From positions 62,001-126,000 of the forward strand of contig JASANG010000662.1 of the NCBI GenBank assembly GCA_030248215.1: a stretch of 64,000 nt of DNA, written 5' to 3'. Each line of letters starts with the position of its first letter. Position 1 is the stretch's first letter. The DNA is from Enoplolaimus lenunculus. Lineage: Eukaryota > Nematoda > Enoplea > Enoplida > Thoracostomopsidae. Positions 40,361 to 54,500 of this stretch are shown here, piece by piece. The notes below the pieces were generated by a model. The model was given only the letters and a program-made list of their open reading frames with translations, was not told the origin of the DNA and did no database searches. A program made the position numbers and the translations under genes.

Positions 40361-43300
40361 TTCGATCTTCTTTTAAAATAACAATAAAGTCCACAAATTC
40401 ACTGTTTAACGATTATAATTCAATGCCGACTTTCCAACTAAATAAAAACGCGCCTTCAAAATTAATCAGAGTAATAAGCAGGTTGTAGGTAATCAATGCT
40501 CAATTATCAGTTGGGTCAATAGAAATGTGCAGCATGTCGAAATAACGATTTATACTTACTATTGAAAATATTTCGATACAAACTTCCCAATGATTTAGTG
40601 CACTCAGAGCCGTGGTTAGCGCCGTCCCCCCTAGGCACGACCAGGCCTAAAAAGGGTCCGTCTTTGAAAAACAATTTTACACAAATTAAAATTTACGATT
40701 TCAACTTATTGCATTTTGTTAAATTTCAGTTGCCAATAAATAAGACAGGTCCAGTTCCGCTCACAAAATCAAAACCTAAATTGCGTCCCGCTGTTGCTCA
40801 CAATGTTGAGCGTATATAGGTATGTATGTAAACATGTAAGGCATGGTTATCCTGGCGAATATACAGTATACGAATGCAAGGGGCAAAACGGAACTGAATA
40901 CGTAGTATCAGAATCGGAACCACAAGTTTTGTGACTACGTATACGGATAATTTATATGTATATGTATTAGGGTGCAATCGGAACTACAATTTTGAGGAAC
41001 CGGAGTTTGAAAAAACTTACTTGAAACGGAATGGGAAAATGAAACATACATGGCCCCGAAAGTTTCGCAAAAATGTAAGAAACGTAAAGTTAACCGGGAA
41101 GAAATCTTAAGTGTAAGGCTGAACTGGGGTAAAATCTAAAGGGGGTGGTTTTTGGTAAGTGGGGGCCACCCCCAAGTTGCGAATCCCCAGATATTTATTA
41201 TCAAAATAAAACGGCGGTTTTGTGTGTTTAGATGTTGAGATCGCGCGATGTTACTTCAAACGATACAGAATTTTATGCAATATAAATACCACAACAAGTA
41301 GGATTATAATCAAAATTTCAAAATTCCGATCGGTTGTGCATATAATTAGTCAGGATTATTGGTACAATTATTAGGATGATACGTAATTACCAGCAACAGC
41401 AATACACGGATGGTCAAAACGACCAAGATTCTTACAATTCAACAGAAAATTGTCATGATCAGGAAACTACCGACGAAAATGAATATTGGAATCGGACTTA
41501 AAGAATTGCATATAGTAGTGCTTAAAAGTTGCTGTAAATTTTGTAAATTTCCACGTTGATATTGTATATATAAGCATAAACTGTATGTCACAATAATTTA
41601 TGATTTAATCTGGTTTTATACATATCATTCCAAAAATATACCTTATACTTGCTCATTTGTATCACTTGTCATAATACTTGTCATAAGGCATATCATACTT
41701 ATAACAAACGTTAATATAACATGTTACTGATATTTGCAATGTTTTTATAACTTGTCATATATACACGTTGCAACCGTTTTCAGGATAAACATTCAGCGGG
41801 GGTGACTTCAAATAAAAACTAACGTCATGGCTCGACGTCTAGCGACAAGGGGAGAAATAATATAAAATTTTTTTATAAAATTTATGCAAAAGAGATGTAT
41901 TGAGGTCGACTAGCCCATATAGAAAACCAGTCAGTCTAATTTTGAACAACTGTAAGGACAGTGGTGAATTTCGGCTTTTTGGTAATAAGAATTGTGTTTC
42001 CGTATCAGGCTGGGAATACGGTTTGGTTTAAGTTTGGATTTTGGAGTTAGACAGGCAACGGAGAACGTGAGTTAGAACCTTGGTCATTATGTTGCTTTAT
42101 AACTACGGCTACAATTAACATTACGCATGTGTCGTTTATCAGTCGTTTCGAACGGAGATTATAGAAACGCTGCGAACAAAATCAATAACTGGTAATATAA
42201 CCCGGTACAATAACACCTAGGCCTCAGATTCAACCTTTTCACCGGATAGACTTAGGTCTAAACCAGGCTATTAGCAAAGCGTCAGCAGACACTCCCAGTG
42301 GTATAACACTATATAACGGCCATTCTGTATAACATTGTGTCATGTATGTATAACCATAACAGTGCCTTATTGTAAATACGTTTTTCAGTAAAATCTTTAA
42401 AACCGGTCGTGTCGTTGGCGCAGGGCGACGGTAGCATTATCTTCCCTGTAACACACAAGCCGTACGAATCAAAATCCGACACGCGTGTTAATAGTTTAAC
42501 TTGCTCTTAACGGCTAATGCGATTTGCTTAGTAGTGCGGTGGTTTGGGGTGGTAGGCCCCAGCCTCCAACCTGTTTAGTTTCCGTTCAGAAAAGCGGGGA
42601 TTCAGGAGGGTGGCAGCCCCATGAAAGGTTTAAAATAAAAAACTACTTAGCTTAATAATTAATGAAAGATCCCTAAAGTTTACATTTGTAGTGACGGTGT
42701 TTTTGTAGGATGAGATGATCGTGAAAAAATTGCACGAACAGTATGTCATAGTCATTTGTATATTTTTAATTTTTTGTTATAACGTGGGATTCTTATGAAA
42801 TGTAAAAATCGAAAAAAATTTTGGGAAAAATTTTAAAATTGATATTTTCAAATCCGCCGCATTGAGGTGAACACGAAAATACGAAAATTTTTGCAAAAAA
42901 GCCATTGTTTCAATTATTACTAATTTGTGACTCTATAACAAAGAGAAGGAGTGCCAAATTTTTCCGATATAACCGCCGCATCTAAATCCAATTTCAATAG
43001 CTTTTAATTATATGTAAGAAAGCTTTGCTCCTCATTTCCAATTTGTTTTAGTTGTCCTTTATCGTACAATATGTGTTTAATGAGCTTTTGACTTTGACTC
43101 TGACTTTGAGTGATCGATAAATTTGATTACCGTAGAGAAGTATATCAACAAAAATTGTAACGCGCATGCTACAGTTGATATAAGATTGCCCACCGAGAAA
43201 ACCTAGATCCGTCAGAAGCATTGTAATTCCTCGATCTTGTACAAGTTACACGTAAAATTTTCTTTAAGCCTAGCTAAGTGATTTCGATAACAACCCACAC

Positions 43301-43399
43301 GAGATGCTGGTATGTTTGATATATTTTCAAAATATGTACATTCAGCTGCGAATTAGAGGAACTGTTGCAAAAAAATTCAAAATTTGCGGGAACATGAGA

Positions 43400-44215
43400 T
43401 AATTTTGTTTCGAACAAAGTGGGAGGTTTCGTTGGGAAACAAGAAAATTGGACACGCTTGTTTCGGGCAAATAGAAAAACACGACAATTGCAAATTTTCG
43501 CCGGGAAAACGGAAATATGCAAGAGGCTTGTTTCGGACTAATTAGAAAACGAGTAAACTGCAAAGTTGTCGCTTGGAAAACAGGAAAGTGGGACACGCTT
43601 GTTTCGGTCAATTGGGAAAACTGGACAGCTGCACGTTTTCAGTGGGAAACGTGAAAATGGCGCATGCCCGTTTCCTGCAACTGTGAAAACGGGACAGCTG
43701 CAAATTTGCGCTGAAAAAAGGAAAGTTTTCGCTGGGAAACTGGAAAATGGGACACGCTTTTTTCCGGCAAATGGGGAAAAGGGACACCAGCAATTTTTCG
43801 CTGAGAAAATGAAAAAATGGGCCAGGATAGTTTTGAGCAAGTGGGAAAACTGGACAGCTGCAAACTTTTGCTGAGAAAAAGGAAAAATGAGACAGACTTC
43901 TTTCGAGCAAATAGGAAAACGGGACAGCTGCAATGTTTCGCTGTAGGGACCGGTTTGTTTCGGGCAAACGTAAAACGAGACAGCTGCAAATTTCCACTGG
44001 AAAAACGAGAAAATGGGACAAGTTTTTTTCGGACAAAGGGGAAAACGGAACAGCTGCAATTTTCCGCTGGAAAAAAAATGGGACAGGCTTGTTTTGGACA
44101 CACAGCAGCAAATTTTCGCATTGAAACAAGAATATGGAACAAGCTTGTTTTGGGCAAACGGAAAACTTCATAGCTGGTAATTTTTGCTGACAAAATAGAA
44201 AATGGGACAGTCTGG
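43400..44215. repeat. Degenerate minisatellite, unit about 70-75 bp, about 11 copies
   Basis: Each unit reads roughly CTTGTTTCGGGCAAAT, GGGAAAACGGGACAGCTGC, AAATTTTCGCTGGGAAAA and ATGGGACACG. Because few stops occur in several registers, it gives overlapping frames up to 187 residues on the minus strand. These are products of the repeat, not genes. Confidence 0.85.
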
Positions 44216-44490
44216 TAGCAATATGCTAAACCGAATATTCAGCAGCAGCACTATTGAAGCAGCTGCATATAAATAAATATTTTTAGAACTGTATGTTTTT
44301 ACGCTGATAACGTTTTACATTCAAAGCAATCAGCCTGTGGCTCATGATACTTTCCTTTTAGAGCAACAAGCTAGAACAAATGTTTAAAAGAAACGAAATT
44401 TGAGGTTCCGAAATTCAAAACACTCAAAATCGAGTTTCGGATATCCGACATAGAAAATTTAATTTCGGATTTATCCGAATATCAGTATAA

Positions 44491-44600
44491 CAGGGTACAA
44501 CTGGAGGTCTGCCTCCGGCACTGGCAGAATATAGAACTCCGGTCCCGGCAGACAATAGAACTCCGGTCCCGACTCCGGCACAATTTTTGCCGGAGGTTCC
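44491..44600. repeat. hAT-like left end, GGAGGTCTGCCTCCGG subfamily
   Basis: CAGGGTACAACTGGAGGTC followed by CCGGCA and CTCCGGTCCCG repeats is the complement of the right end at 24900-24976. A right terminus was not recognised in the next 400 bp. Confidence 0.6.
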
Positions 44601-45569
44601 AACAATTTCGGTAGTGAAACTTCGCATAGTTTTATATAATTTATCTGTTTGGCGCGTTTTGTTTTCCCGTTTTGTACAATTTTAAGGATAGAATTGACGA
44701 AATTTCGCAAAAACTAAGCGTAAACCAAACGATACATCAACACGTTACAGACATTTGGTAAAATTAACAATTTAATCATTATTTTAACCACCCAATTTCG
44801 CCTCTACCTCCGGCTTTTATTAAATTTTACTGCCGAATAGAAAGGCGAATTTGCATAGCGTACCGTATACACAGCCTACAACCCTTGAATACTTTACAAA
44901 ATTGCTTCATCATCGTAAATAAAATGTGACATGTTGCAACCAAAATTAAAATGGAATAATTCCGCAATGTTATCATTAAAATATTGGGTCGTCAAATTAA
45001 GCGATGGAAGATCACAGTACGCAGCTGAGTGTAACAGACAACGCGTATTAACAGCAGACCACCATTTCTGTTTATTTGTCTAAAGCGAAACAATGTTTGG
45101 GCAGTGATACCGTTTGATTCAATGCTAATGAAATAAGGAAGTTTGCTGTACGCAGCTAATTTTTAGTCAGCCGTTTTACTCGTCTATAAAACTTGTCCTA
45201 ACATTTTCTGCAGCTTAGAGTTTCATTAAATTCTCTACGTTTCGTTCAGTTGTATTAAATTTGGAAAAAGATGCACCGTGGCCAAATTCAATACCAACAT
45301 GTTTAGGCTAATTTTCTACTCTTAATGCCGGATACCGCAGGCACATAAATATATCAATTTTAACAAATTTGATTATCTTTCGGTGCATGAATACGAAAAT
45401 ACCCAAAGTTACAGTGTTTGGATATTAATACAAATCAAAAGTCAATATTGAACTGTAACTACTGCGTGAATTAACAAGGATCAGCTTGAAGCCTGTGACA
45501 TCAAATCTTAACTAACATTCACGCTATTTATGTTTTATTATTCTAAATCATGACATTATTCAGTATTCT

Positions 45570-48500
45570 TCATTGTGTTGTAACATATTTTATGGCACCA
45601 CATATGGCTAGAGATATATTCACCAATGCAACAATTGTTCCATTGTCGTCACGCGCTGAAACCTCATTTACAAACATTTGTTTTAACTAACAAAACCGCA
45701 TTCACATTCTAAAGTCACTGTTTAGTAAATTTTATGTGATTCAGGTTTCTAAACATTAATTAATGTGTGGCAGGTTTCCTGTGTGCCAAAAATAACTCAG
45801 TTACGTCTAAATCTTCATCGAGTCAAATAGAACAAGATGTCTAACAGCTAAACACAACCGTTTTCGCGAGCACTGAAACAATGTGAAACACATTTCAACC
45901 CAAAAACAAAGTGCGCGGTGGACTAAAAATGACGTAATATTCCTATTGAAGGAAATAAGCCAATACGGAAAAAAATAAGTAAAATATAAATCTAATATAT
46001 ATATACATTGAAGTCATATAGTTTTTACCAGGAATATCAACGTTATCCAAATCAGCGCCAAGGTCAATTGATACATTTCCGAGTTCTTCACATTCACTTT
46101 CGTCACACGGATCGTTGACCAGTGTTAATTCAAGTCTTAAATATTGAATTACTATACGATTGTCAAAGTTTTATAACCATTAATTAACAGATATATAACG
46201 TCAAACAATTTAAACCGCACATGTTAACTAAATATTGTGTACATTGTTTTCAAGACAGACTTAATAACGTTTAACTAAATATGCGAGCATTTACAGTAAA
46301 ACATCATAATGTATGTTTCGGCTGGTGAATTCAATAAGTTTTGTTCTGGTTGTGCAAGAAACCACAACAACAAGGCATACTTAAAACGGTAAGTTCACAT
46401 TCAATGAGTTGATACATTTGATGCTAATAATAATTAAAGTGTTGACCGTGTTCATAGTAAATAAACCTGAACCTTGGTTTTGGTTGTGACATCAATTTTT
46501 CAAACATCAATTTTCGTTCTTCGCTGTCGAGGCTGATTGCTGAAAATATTTATTTACAACAGAGAATGCTTGTTTACGTTCAACATCATTTTAGTGATAA
46601 TTTAGTCCGAAAACCAAAAGTCCCCCTGCATTGTTGTTTAAGTATTATTGTAATAAGCCTGACTCCCCTCGGTGAAATCTTCGCTAAACTCAGTTTATCG
46701 CCGGCTCAAACGTTCCTTATCGATGTTTCGCCCTTTTCCGGTGGAGCATATTAAGCTTTGAAAATAAACTTTTATTGTGTCAAGCGGACATTTTTGTATA
46801 GTTTCAGTTACAACGTTATGCACAAGCGTGGAAAGTTTGTTTCCATGTTATTTGCGAGCAAACAGGCATGATTAAATCGGATTTTTGTTTCAACAGTGAT
46901 GTTGTCGGTAAATCATACCACTTCCGCGCTCATCCCGCCGGCGCTTCCTAGTTACTACATTGACTTATAAACAAATAATTTAAGTAGCGTAATCGACTTT
47001 CACATGACTAAAGCTAATGGTTTCAGTGTAATTTTAATAGGTTATGGGCCTACCTTTTTTGGATTCAACTAAGTAGCAGCTTCGAGTTATAAATTGTTAT
47101 AACTGCATCGTACAGGCATGATCGAGCTGTCAATAAAACTGCAATCTTGATTAACTGCTATTGTTTTTGTATAAGCGAATCGTGAAAATGTGAGGCAGTG
47201 TGCTTAGAAATGCATGATAATACATAGGTTACTTCCGGCTGAAGCCGAACAACTTACTTGTAGTATGATTGAAAACTACTTTCTCGTTAACAGACTTTGG
47301 ATGAAACAATGATTGCGGTGTCTCGCATTGATCTGTTGGGACATCCAGGAAATCCCATTCAAGGTACACCTTGGACGTTGGAGGTTTTGGCGGATTAAGC
47401 AACGGAGAACCTTCTGGATAGCGCAAATAATGTATTGTCAACTTGATTTCAGTGTTTGTGTCGTCGTCTTCCTAAAATTAATTTTGCATTTTATGCAAAT
47501 TTGATGCCACTTAAAGACAAGTCAATCGTAGCGCTTCACATTTTTCAGATTTCAACAATAATTTTTAAACTCCCATCAAATTTTGAAACCAAACTAATTA
47601 AGCAGTAGCTAAGATACAAAACAGTGATCGGACCTCAAGAATCGGTTTGTCGGGCGCATCAAGGGTTTGTGGAGGTTGATTAGCTGCCGAAATCACATCG
47701 AGTTCCGAGTCGTTATCGTTTTCGTCGTCTGAAAACAAAGGCGATTGAACGTTGTGATGCTTTTCTTCTGCTGGTGCAATTATATCGCTCAATAGTTGGG
47801 AAGTTGGACTTTTCGGGCGTGACTCTAAAACGCAAAGTGGTTTAAATCAATATTTTCTATTAAACAATGTTTCGCATTGAAGTTTGAGAAATTTAGTAAT
47901 GAATGGCTCTGTCGATGGGGTTTTGCAAGATTCACCTATTGACATGGTATTTTTCATGAGTCTCAAACGAACCAATCGTTTCGAAAAAGTATTGCATCGC
48001 TCAATCACAAAACCAGAAGCAGACCATATCTGGAAACCTCAAAATCTTATCCTGCCACCGGTCCCCAAAATCCCTCCTGGGATGTTGCCCGAAATCCCAA
48101 AAACCCACCTGCTACTTCAAATTGTTATGATGAAGCGGTGGAATTTTGGGACGGAAATGAAATTAACATGGGTTGCTTTACACCATTGTTTTCATGACTG
48201 TAAATTGAGACGTTATTATTTACATATTTCTATTAACATAACAAAAATATAGTCACTATCATACTTTGACTGGAGTCAACGGTGCTTGAACTTTTCCGAC
48301 GAGGTGCGGCTATCGGGGGTAACCCTAAAATTTCACAATCGACATAATAAAATAATAAAGTTTATAATAAAACCGTTAACGTCAAAACAATAACGGCGAG
48401 CGTTTTTCTTACCCCTGCTTACAGAAAACCAACGAATAATTAAGTTACCAAAAGAGGATATATCAGTTTTCGGTAGTTTACACACAGAAAGCAAATGTAC

Positions 48501-51500
48501 AGTTTAATCCTACGTTTAGCAGCAGTAATCTTGTTGGTTTTTAGATAGACTTTATGTAACAAAGCTGCTTTATATTAAACATATAAATGTCGTTTACCTC
48601 CAAGCGAAGACATTTTCTGAGTAGATTCAAATTTTTCTTCCTGAAATGAAATAAAGTGGTTCGTATGCGAATACTACAGGAGGTATACGCGGCATTGTGC
48701 TGTAGGGACCCGAATAAGAGGGGGGCTGATATTTATTTGGCCTCTCCAAAGGGTACCCCTCCACCCTTGTTATTCGGTTACAGGCTGTAATTTTCAAACC
48801 CACCCTCCGCCACCCTTCGTTACTCATATATATCCGGTATTGCAAAGATCCGTTGATTTAAACGTTTATTTTGTCTTGTATTAAAAGCTTGAGCGATAAT
48901 GCAAGTGCGGTGATGAGAGGGTGCACACCGCCCCCTGGTTTAAAGTTTGCTACACTGCTACTATGCGCGAATGTGATTTTTGTGTTGTTGTGTGTGCAGT
49001 GAATGTAATTTTAAATTTTGTGTTAATGTTGGCTTGTGCATTGAGCTTGTCTGTGCTAAGTTTATAATACGTGCCTTGGGTTTTCTATGGTTTTCGTTTT
49101 GCCCGGTGGGGAGAATGCGACCAGTAGCCTACGGGTTGGAATTAATTGATATGTTAGCCGTAGCTTATACAATTTTGCTAATTAAATGGGTGTTAGAGCC
49201 GCAACGGAGCAACACGATTTAGGAGCAATCGTTACAACGGCCCTCCCCTAAATTCTGTGTCTACTGGATGTATGCTGTAGGTGGCTTGAATTTGATATTT
49301 AAAACGTTGTTCACCTTACATTCTTGGGGCAGTTGGTTATTTGTGTTCAAGGTTGTACCAAGGTAAAAAGTTTTAGATGTACTCTTTCAGACTGAGGGGG
49401 ATACTGATGAGTTGTGTGAGTTGTCGTTGCTTGATTTGACAAAGGGTCTAAAAAGGGCGTTATGAAGACCGAGTTGACGCGTGTTCTTTATCCACCGAAA
49501 ATAAGATGAAATATTTGCACTAGCAAGAGGGCATTTGTGGATAGACCCTTTTATATTATTATTCGTCGATTCTGGGTATTATATCTTTTTCTTTATATAA
49601 AATGTTAATGCGCACTTGCGAACGAATGTCATAGAGCTGAAATAGTGGTTTTACGCTTCGCATGTGTTCTTTGGAATGTGCAAGAATAATTTATAAGATT
49701 TCTGCACTGTTGGTGATGTTATATGCGGGAATTATTTGATACGTAGGTTGAAATAACTGACCGGTATAAAACTGAAGCCATGCTAAAGTTTCTGGACCCA
49801 GATAGCTTCAATTTTATCGTACGTTGTCGGACATATCTGTATTCGAGTTTTAACCACTTGAATATGGATGGCTAATTTGTAACTCCCCTCTTTGGAATTG
49901 CTGGAAGGTAGTAATTCGGGGAATTGTAAACCCTTGGAAACTGCCCTGGGGAGCCAAAACATTCATATTTCTTGGAAGTATTCAATTTTAAAAGACAAAT
50001 ATGTTTTGAAATCTTGAAAACTTAGTCTAAACAGCAAAATCCTTAGATTTTAAGTGATTTTTAAGTTCAAATTTTGGTTGAAAAACTTCACTTACTTACC
50101 AATTGATTATACTTCTGGAATTTCTGTCTGAATTAATTGTGGAAACTTAGATTTGCTCGTGTAAAACTTATAAATTTTCAAAATAGTTAGGATTTTTTGG
50201 GCGTTTTTGCATTTCTGAAATAATTTCGAGAATTATTTTGACCTTTCAATCAGGGCCTATATAAACCCAGAGTAAAACAACTTCAGGGCAGTTATTCAGG
50301 TGTGTGTACGGGCAGTGCTGCCCAAATTTTAAATCCGATTTTACCGTTTGGTTTAGGCTGTGTGCTTCTAATTGTTTGAGTTTGGCGTTACGCTGTGATT
50401 TTTTTTACGATTACGTGAAAGGACAGAGGTAGTCCTATATTTTCTGATAATCTAGTAGTGTGATAAGCAACTCTTGGTTATACTGCCCGCTTAAAGTAAT
50501 AAGCGTAGTTTCCTGTGCATAGAGGTGCGGCCAAGCAAATTTTTGGTTGACGTCTGGTTTTTGGGATATTTTTGGTTGAGATTAGAAGTAATTGCGCATG
50601 GCGAATCATTGTACAATCCTTCTATAGGAGCCAAAAATTTTTTTTCTAGATTTTTTGTACTTATGTACAGCAACTTTCTGTGAATACAAATACTAGCACT
50701 GGGCGCCGACGTACTTTTGTTGCGATTCTTTGAAAAATATTGAGAATTGTTTCAAGATAATTTGGTGGTATATTCAGCTCATTCTTTGAATATTGACAAC
50801 ATAGAAGATATTTGGTGCATGAACGATAATTAAGGGGAGTATTAGCGTGAATCACTCGATAAGAGTATTATACATATAGTGTAAGTATTGACGATTTAGT
50901 GATCAATCCCTGTTGGGGCCAATTTCGTTTCGAGTTTACCGATTGATATATCGGTATACCGTCGGGTATCAAGGCTATCTGTGATAATTATCAGTTGAGT
51001 TGTGTACGTATTCCATTTTGGGCGTGGGGAAGATTTATTAGTGTGAATTATTTTGGGGCGTACTGTAGGTATTTAGTTGACGGATTTGAGGTGTGCTCGT
51101 GTTTAGTAACTACGATTGCTTGAAGGCGTTCCCTGGAGTGCCGACTGGCATCGTAAACGTTACACAAGGTTGTACCTTAGGAATTAGTTTCAAAAACTAA
51201 GTACGCTTTAAAGTTTCGAACTCACCTTTATTTGGTCCTGGAGTCATTTATGCGCTACAACTAGGGACAATTGAAATTTATGGACTCTAAATAGGGTTTA
51301 GAGACTCTATCCGCTTACGGACTCTTAGTAGGGATACGGACTCTTATTGATTGCAACTCAAAATGGGGAGCCCCTTCTCTTATTACCCCCTCTTATTCGG
51401 GTCACTACAGTACCGTAATTGTAAAAATAATGGCTTATGTGTATCTACGTTCCATTTTAATCCATCAAACACATCTGGTAAATGTTTCTAGATCGACTGA

Positions 51501-54500
51501 CGCCAGCGTCATAACACATTTGACCAAACATCAAGTATTTCTAGTCTTCTTTGATAAACACAAAAAAATGCTAATTGAACTTACTTTGCTAAGATCTTGG
51601 GTATTTTGATCAAGTGAAGCTCGTTTAAGTCCTTTTTCCGCTAAAATACAACGAAAAACAACTGAACGAGAAAGATACTTTCTTAAAACATTGTAGTCAG
51701 TGTCCTTGTTACATATTCACGTGTTTGATTCAAAATATCATCACTGACTCTACGGTTACTATTTTGACAAGTGGCGGTACAAATCCATTTGTAACTTTTC
51801 GCATAAAAACAACTCTCACTGCCAGAAATAAGACGTTTTGCTCTGAAAACTCACCGCTATTGAGTAGTTTCTGCGTTGGCTGAGAACAAGATGAACATTT
51901 CAAAACATTTTCGCATCAAAAATAAAATAATACCTTTTTCAGTATGTAGTGACGAACGACGACTCAATGCTTGCTGATTACCATCAATCTGTGTTGTGCC
52001 GGTTTGTTCGTGATCTTTTTCGTCTGCTGTGGTACTGTTCGATTCAGGGCGTGATTCGTGAATCCAGCTTGATGATCCACTCGAGCCAGGTCGTAGCGGT
52101 GCTGAAGTGCTGCCTAAACCTTTGCTGCCTTTTTCGTTCACATCTTTTTCGTGGATTTCAGTTGAAATGTTTAATGACTCGGCCTCTGGACCAGTAACCT
52201 GTTCGCTGGATCTTGTGACTTTGCTACTTCTCGACACTTGAGCGGAATGGTTTACCGCCTCACTGTCACGAAGTGTTCCATTGACGCTGTGCTGTACATC
52301 AGCGTCAGGCGTCTCATCATGCGCAATATGGATGTTTCGCTGTGCTGCAATTGGATCGCGTTCGGTGGCAACTGATATCACTGGCTCAGGTATGACCTGC
52401 TGTTGAGATTTGCCGCTGATTTGTGTTTCTGAAGTCACTTGTTGTTCTTCCGCAGGAGGCAGATGAAGCATCGAAAAATGAAAAATAGATATCACCGTCA
52501 ATACCGGCTGTGAACTGTGTACACAGGGGGCGCCGCTGTATGTGTGATAACTTGAACAAAAAAATTGTTTCGTTTCAATAACCTGTCGAAGTGTGTTGGT
52601 ACTCAAGAATTTCAGTTCTACAAAAAAATACTGCCTGCTTATGCCCATAGTAGCTGTTTGGTAAAAGCATAGCATGAATGCACTTTGACTCACTCACTCC
52701 AATTTATCGTGTCAAAACAACAGATTAAACTCTATTATTCAGCTAGCTGCCTTACCGGTTCAGGAACAAATACGGTGTCTTTAGGAGGAATGTATGCGTA
52801 CTTCCAATTCAAAGAAACATCAACAGTACCAGCGGACAAGCCTTGAACACTGGCCTAAAATCAGATCTTTGGGATGGTAGCATTTATAGCAATCTATACT
52901 CGTTACTAACTGCAACAGTTGTTTATAACTCGCGAAAAATGCTTCTAAATTCTTAAATCAGATTCGTTTGTACAGTGGAAGCCTTTAAACAAAGTTCTAC
53001 TGGAGTTCCTAGTCAGTCTCTGAAAGTCCTTCAAAAGATCTGTTTTGGTTTAAATTTTGGTCTTGCGTTTTTTTCAGGTGCCGAAACTCCCGTTTTTCTT
53101 TTAATTTTCAATTTTTGCCAGCATATTGTGAGCGAAATTTAATTTGCACCATCCATTTTAAAACAATGAAAACCCGAAAACCACTTCAGTGAGCATAAAG
53201 TGAGTAACGAGAGGAAATCATGCAGTTGTTACCATATCCAAAACAATTATATATAATCAGCAAAGTTTAAAACTGTAGTTTCTGCTACGATTCTAACTGC
53301 GACACGCACACATCAATTCCTATTTTGATTTAGTTCAAACTAAATTCGGTTCCGGTTGCAGTTCTAAAATCAATTTCTGGTAAGCTATCATTATGTCGGT
53401 TTACACATCCTACCCATTTTACACATCGGAATGAACACAAACCTGGCGAATCTGAAACGTCCCTCGGATTGGCTTATTGTGTGCCAAAGGAAGCAGAGCG
53501 ATTTCAGCGCAACCCAGGTACGCCAAATCATCACTAGGAGCGGCATCGTCAAACACAAGGATTCGTAGATACTAAAACCAATAAGTCAATTTTTAAACAA
53601 ATTCTTGCTGAAAATTTAGCAAATATTATGTTGCCACTTCAAAAACTTCAGTTATACGCCTCGTTTTGATGGTTGTGCCGTAACGTGAAAATTTTCGGTG
53701 AACATAAATTGTTAAAAATGTTATGACGTTGGAAATGTGTTCTGCATAGGTATTGTTGAACGAAGCTCAAAGTTTCGCAAATAGTTTTTTATGCTCTCAG
53801 GTCAAAAGGTAGGTATTCGTTAGCCTCTTCGTTTGTTCAAAGCGAATCTCAGGAGCCACTGAACGGATTTTGATTAACTTAAACCTTATAATCATAATGT
53901 GTTAACCTCGCATTAGAGTTGCAAATTTCATAGCTACTGGTTAGCCGCCGGATAATTTGTATATTTAGTTAACCTTAGATAAAAACTTTTCACATTATAC
54001 TGCTAATTATTACGTTTACAGGAGAGCTGATTTCAGCATAATAGGGGTTTTGGTGACATGCGATTTGGGTAAATTGCTTATAAATTTCTGAAACATAGAT
54101 CATGGAAGATAGCTACTCATTAATTGGCATATTAGCTGCGCCAACTATTGCAGATAGAGAATTATCTTAAATACCATTTTTATCTGAACCTGCCCGGTTT
54201 GGATTATAGTGTTTTCGGGCACGGGAACCTAAATATGATGCAAACAATTGACCTATACGCAAATTAGTTAGCTACTAGCTTTTTAGCGAATTATTCATGC
54301 TTCAGCATTCAAACCTTTATGGGCTGAAGGTTTTGTGGTATCGAAAACTCAAATGTGACTTGACTTTCACAAATTGCCCTATGTGCAAGCTAACCAGCAC
54401 TATCTAAATGACATACCTACAGTAAAATGTGTGTAAATGCTGTTTACATCTTAACAAGATACCATGTCTAGCTGAGTATACATGATGGGCTCGTGAAAAA

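Larger units (their letters stand above)
40361..45569. other. Gene-free region between COPG1 start and RPGRIP1L end
   Basis: It should hold the COPG1 promoter and 5' UTR on the side near 40361. A truncated hAT-like left end (AGGGTGCAATCGGAACT) sits at about 40969, a minisatellite at 43400-44215 and a hAT-like left end at 44491. 41100-43300 has no recognisable gene. Confidence 0.4.

Noticed and set aside
43538-44193. Overlapping 184-187 residue minus-strand frames
   Set aside because: All three frames over the same sequence are open because of the 70-75 bp minisatellite, so none is evidence of a gene.
45755-45777. Alternative last RPGRIP1L exon (GNLPHIN then stop) after GGCACACAG
   Set aside because: The exon at 45570-45655 is in the same phase, longer, and resembles the conserved end of the C-terminal C2-like region.
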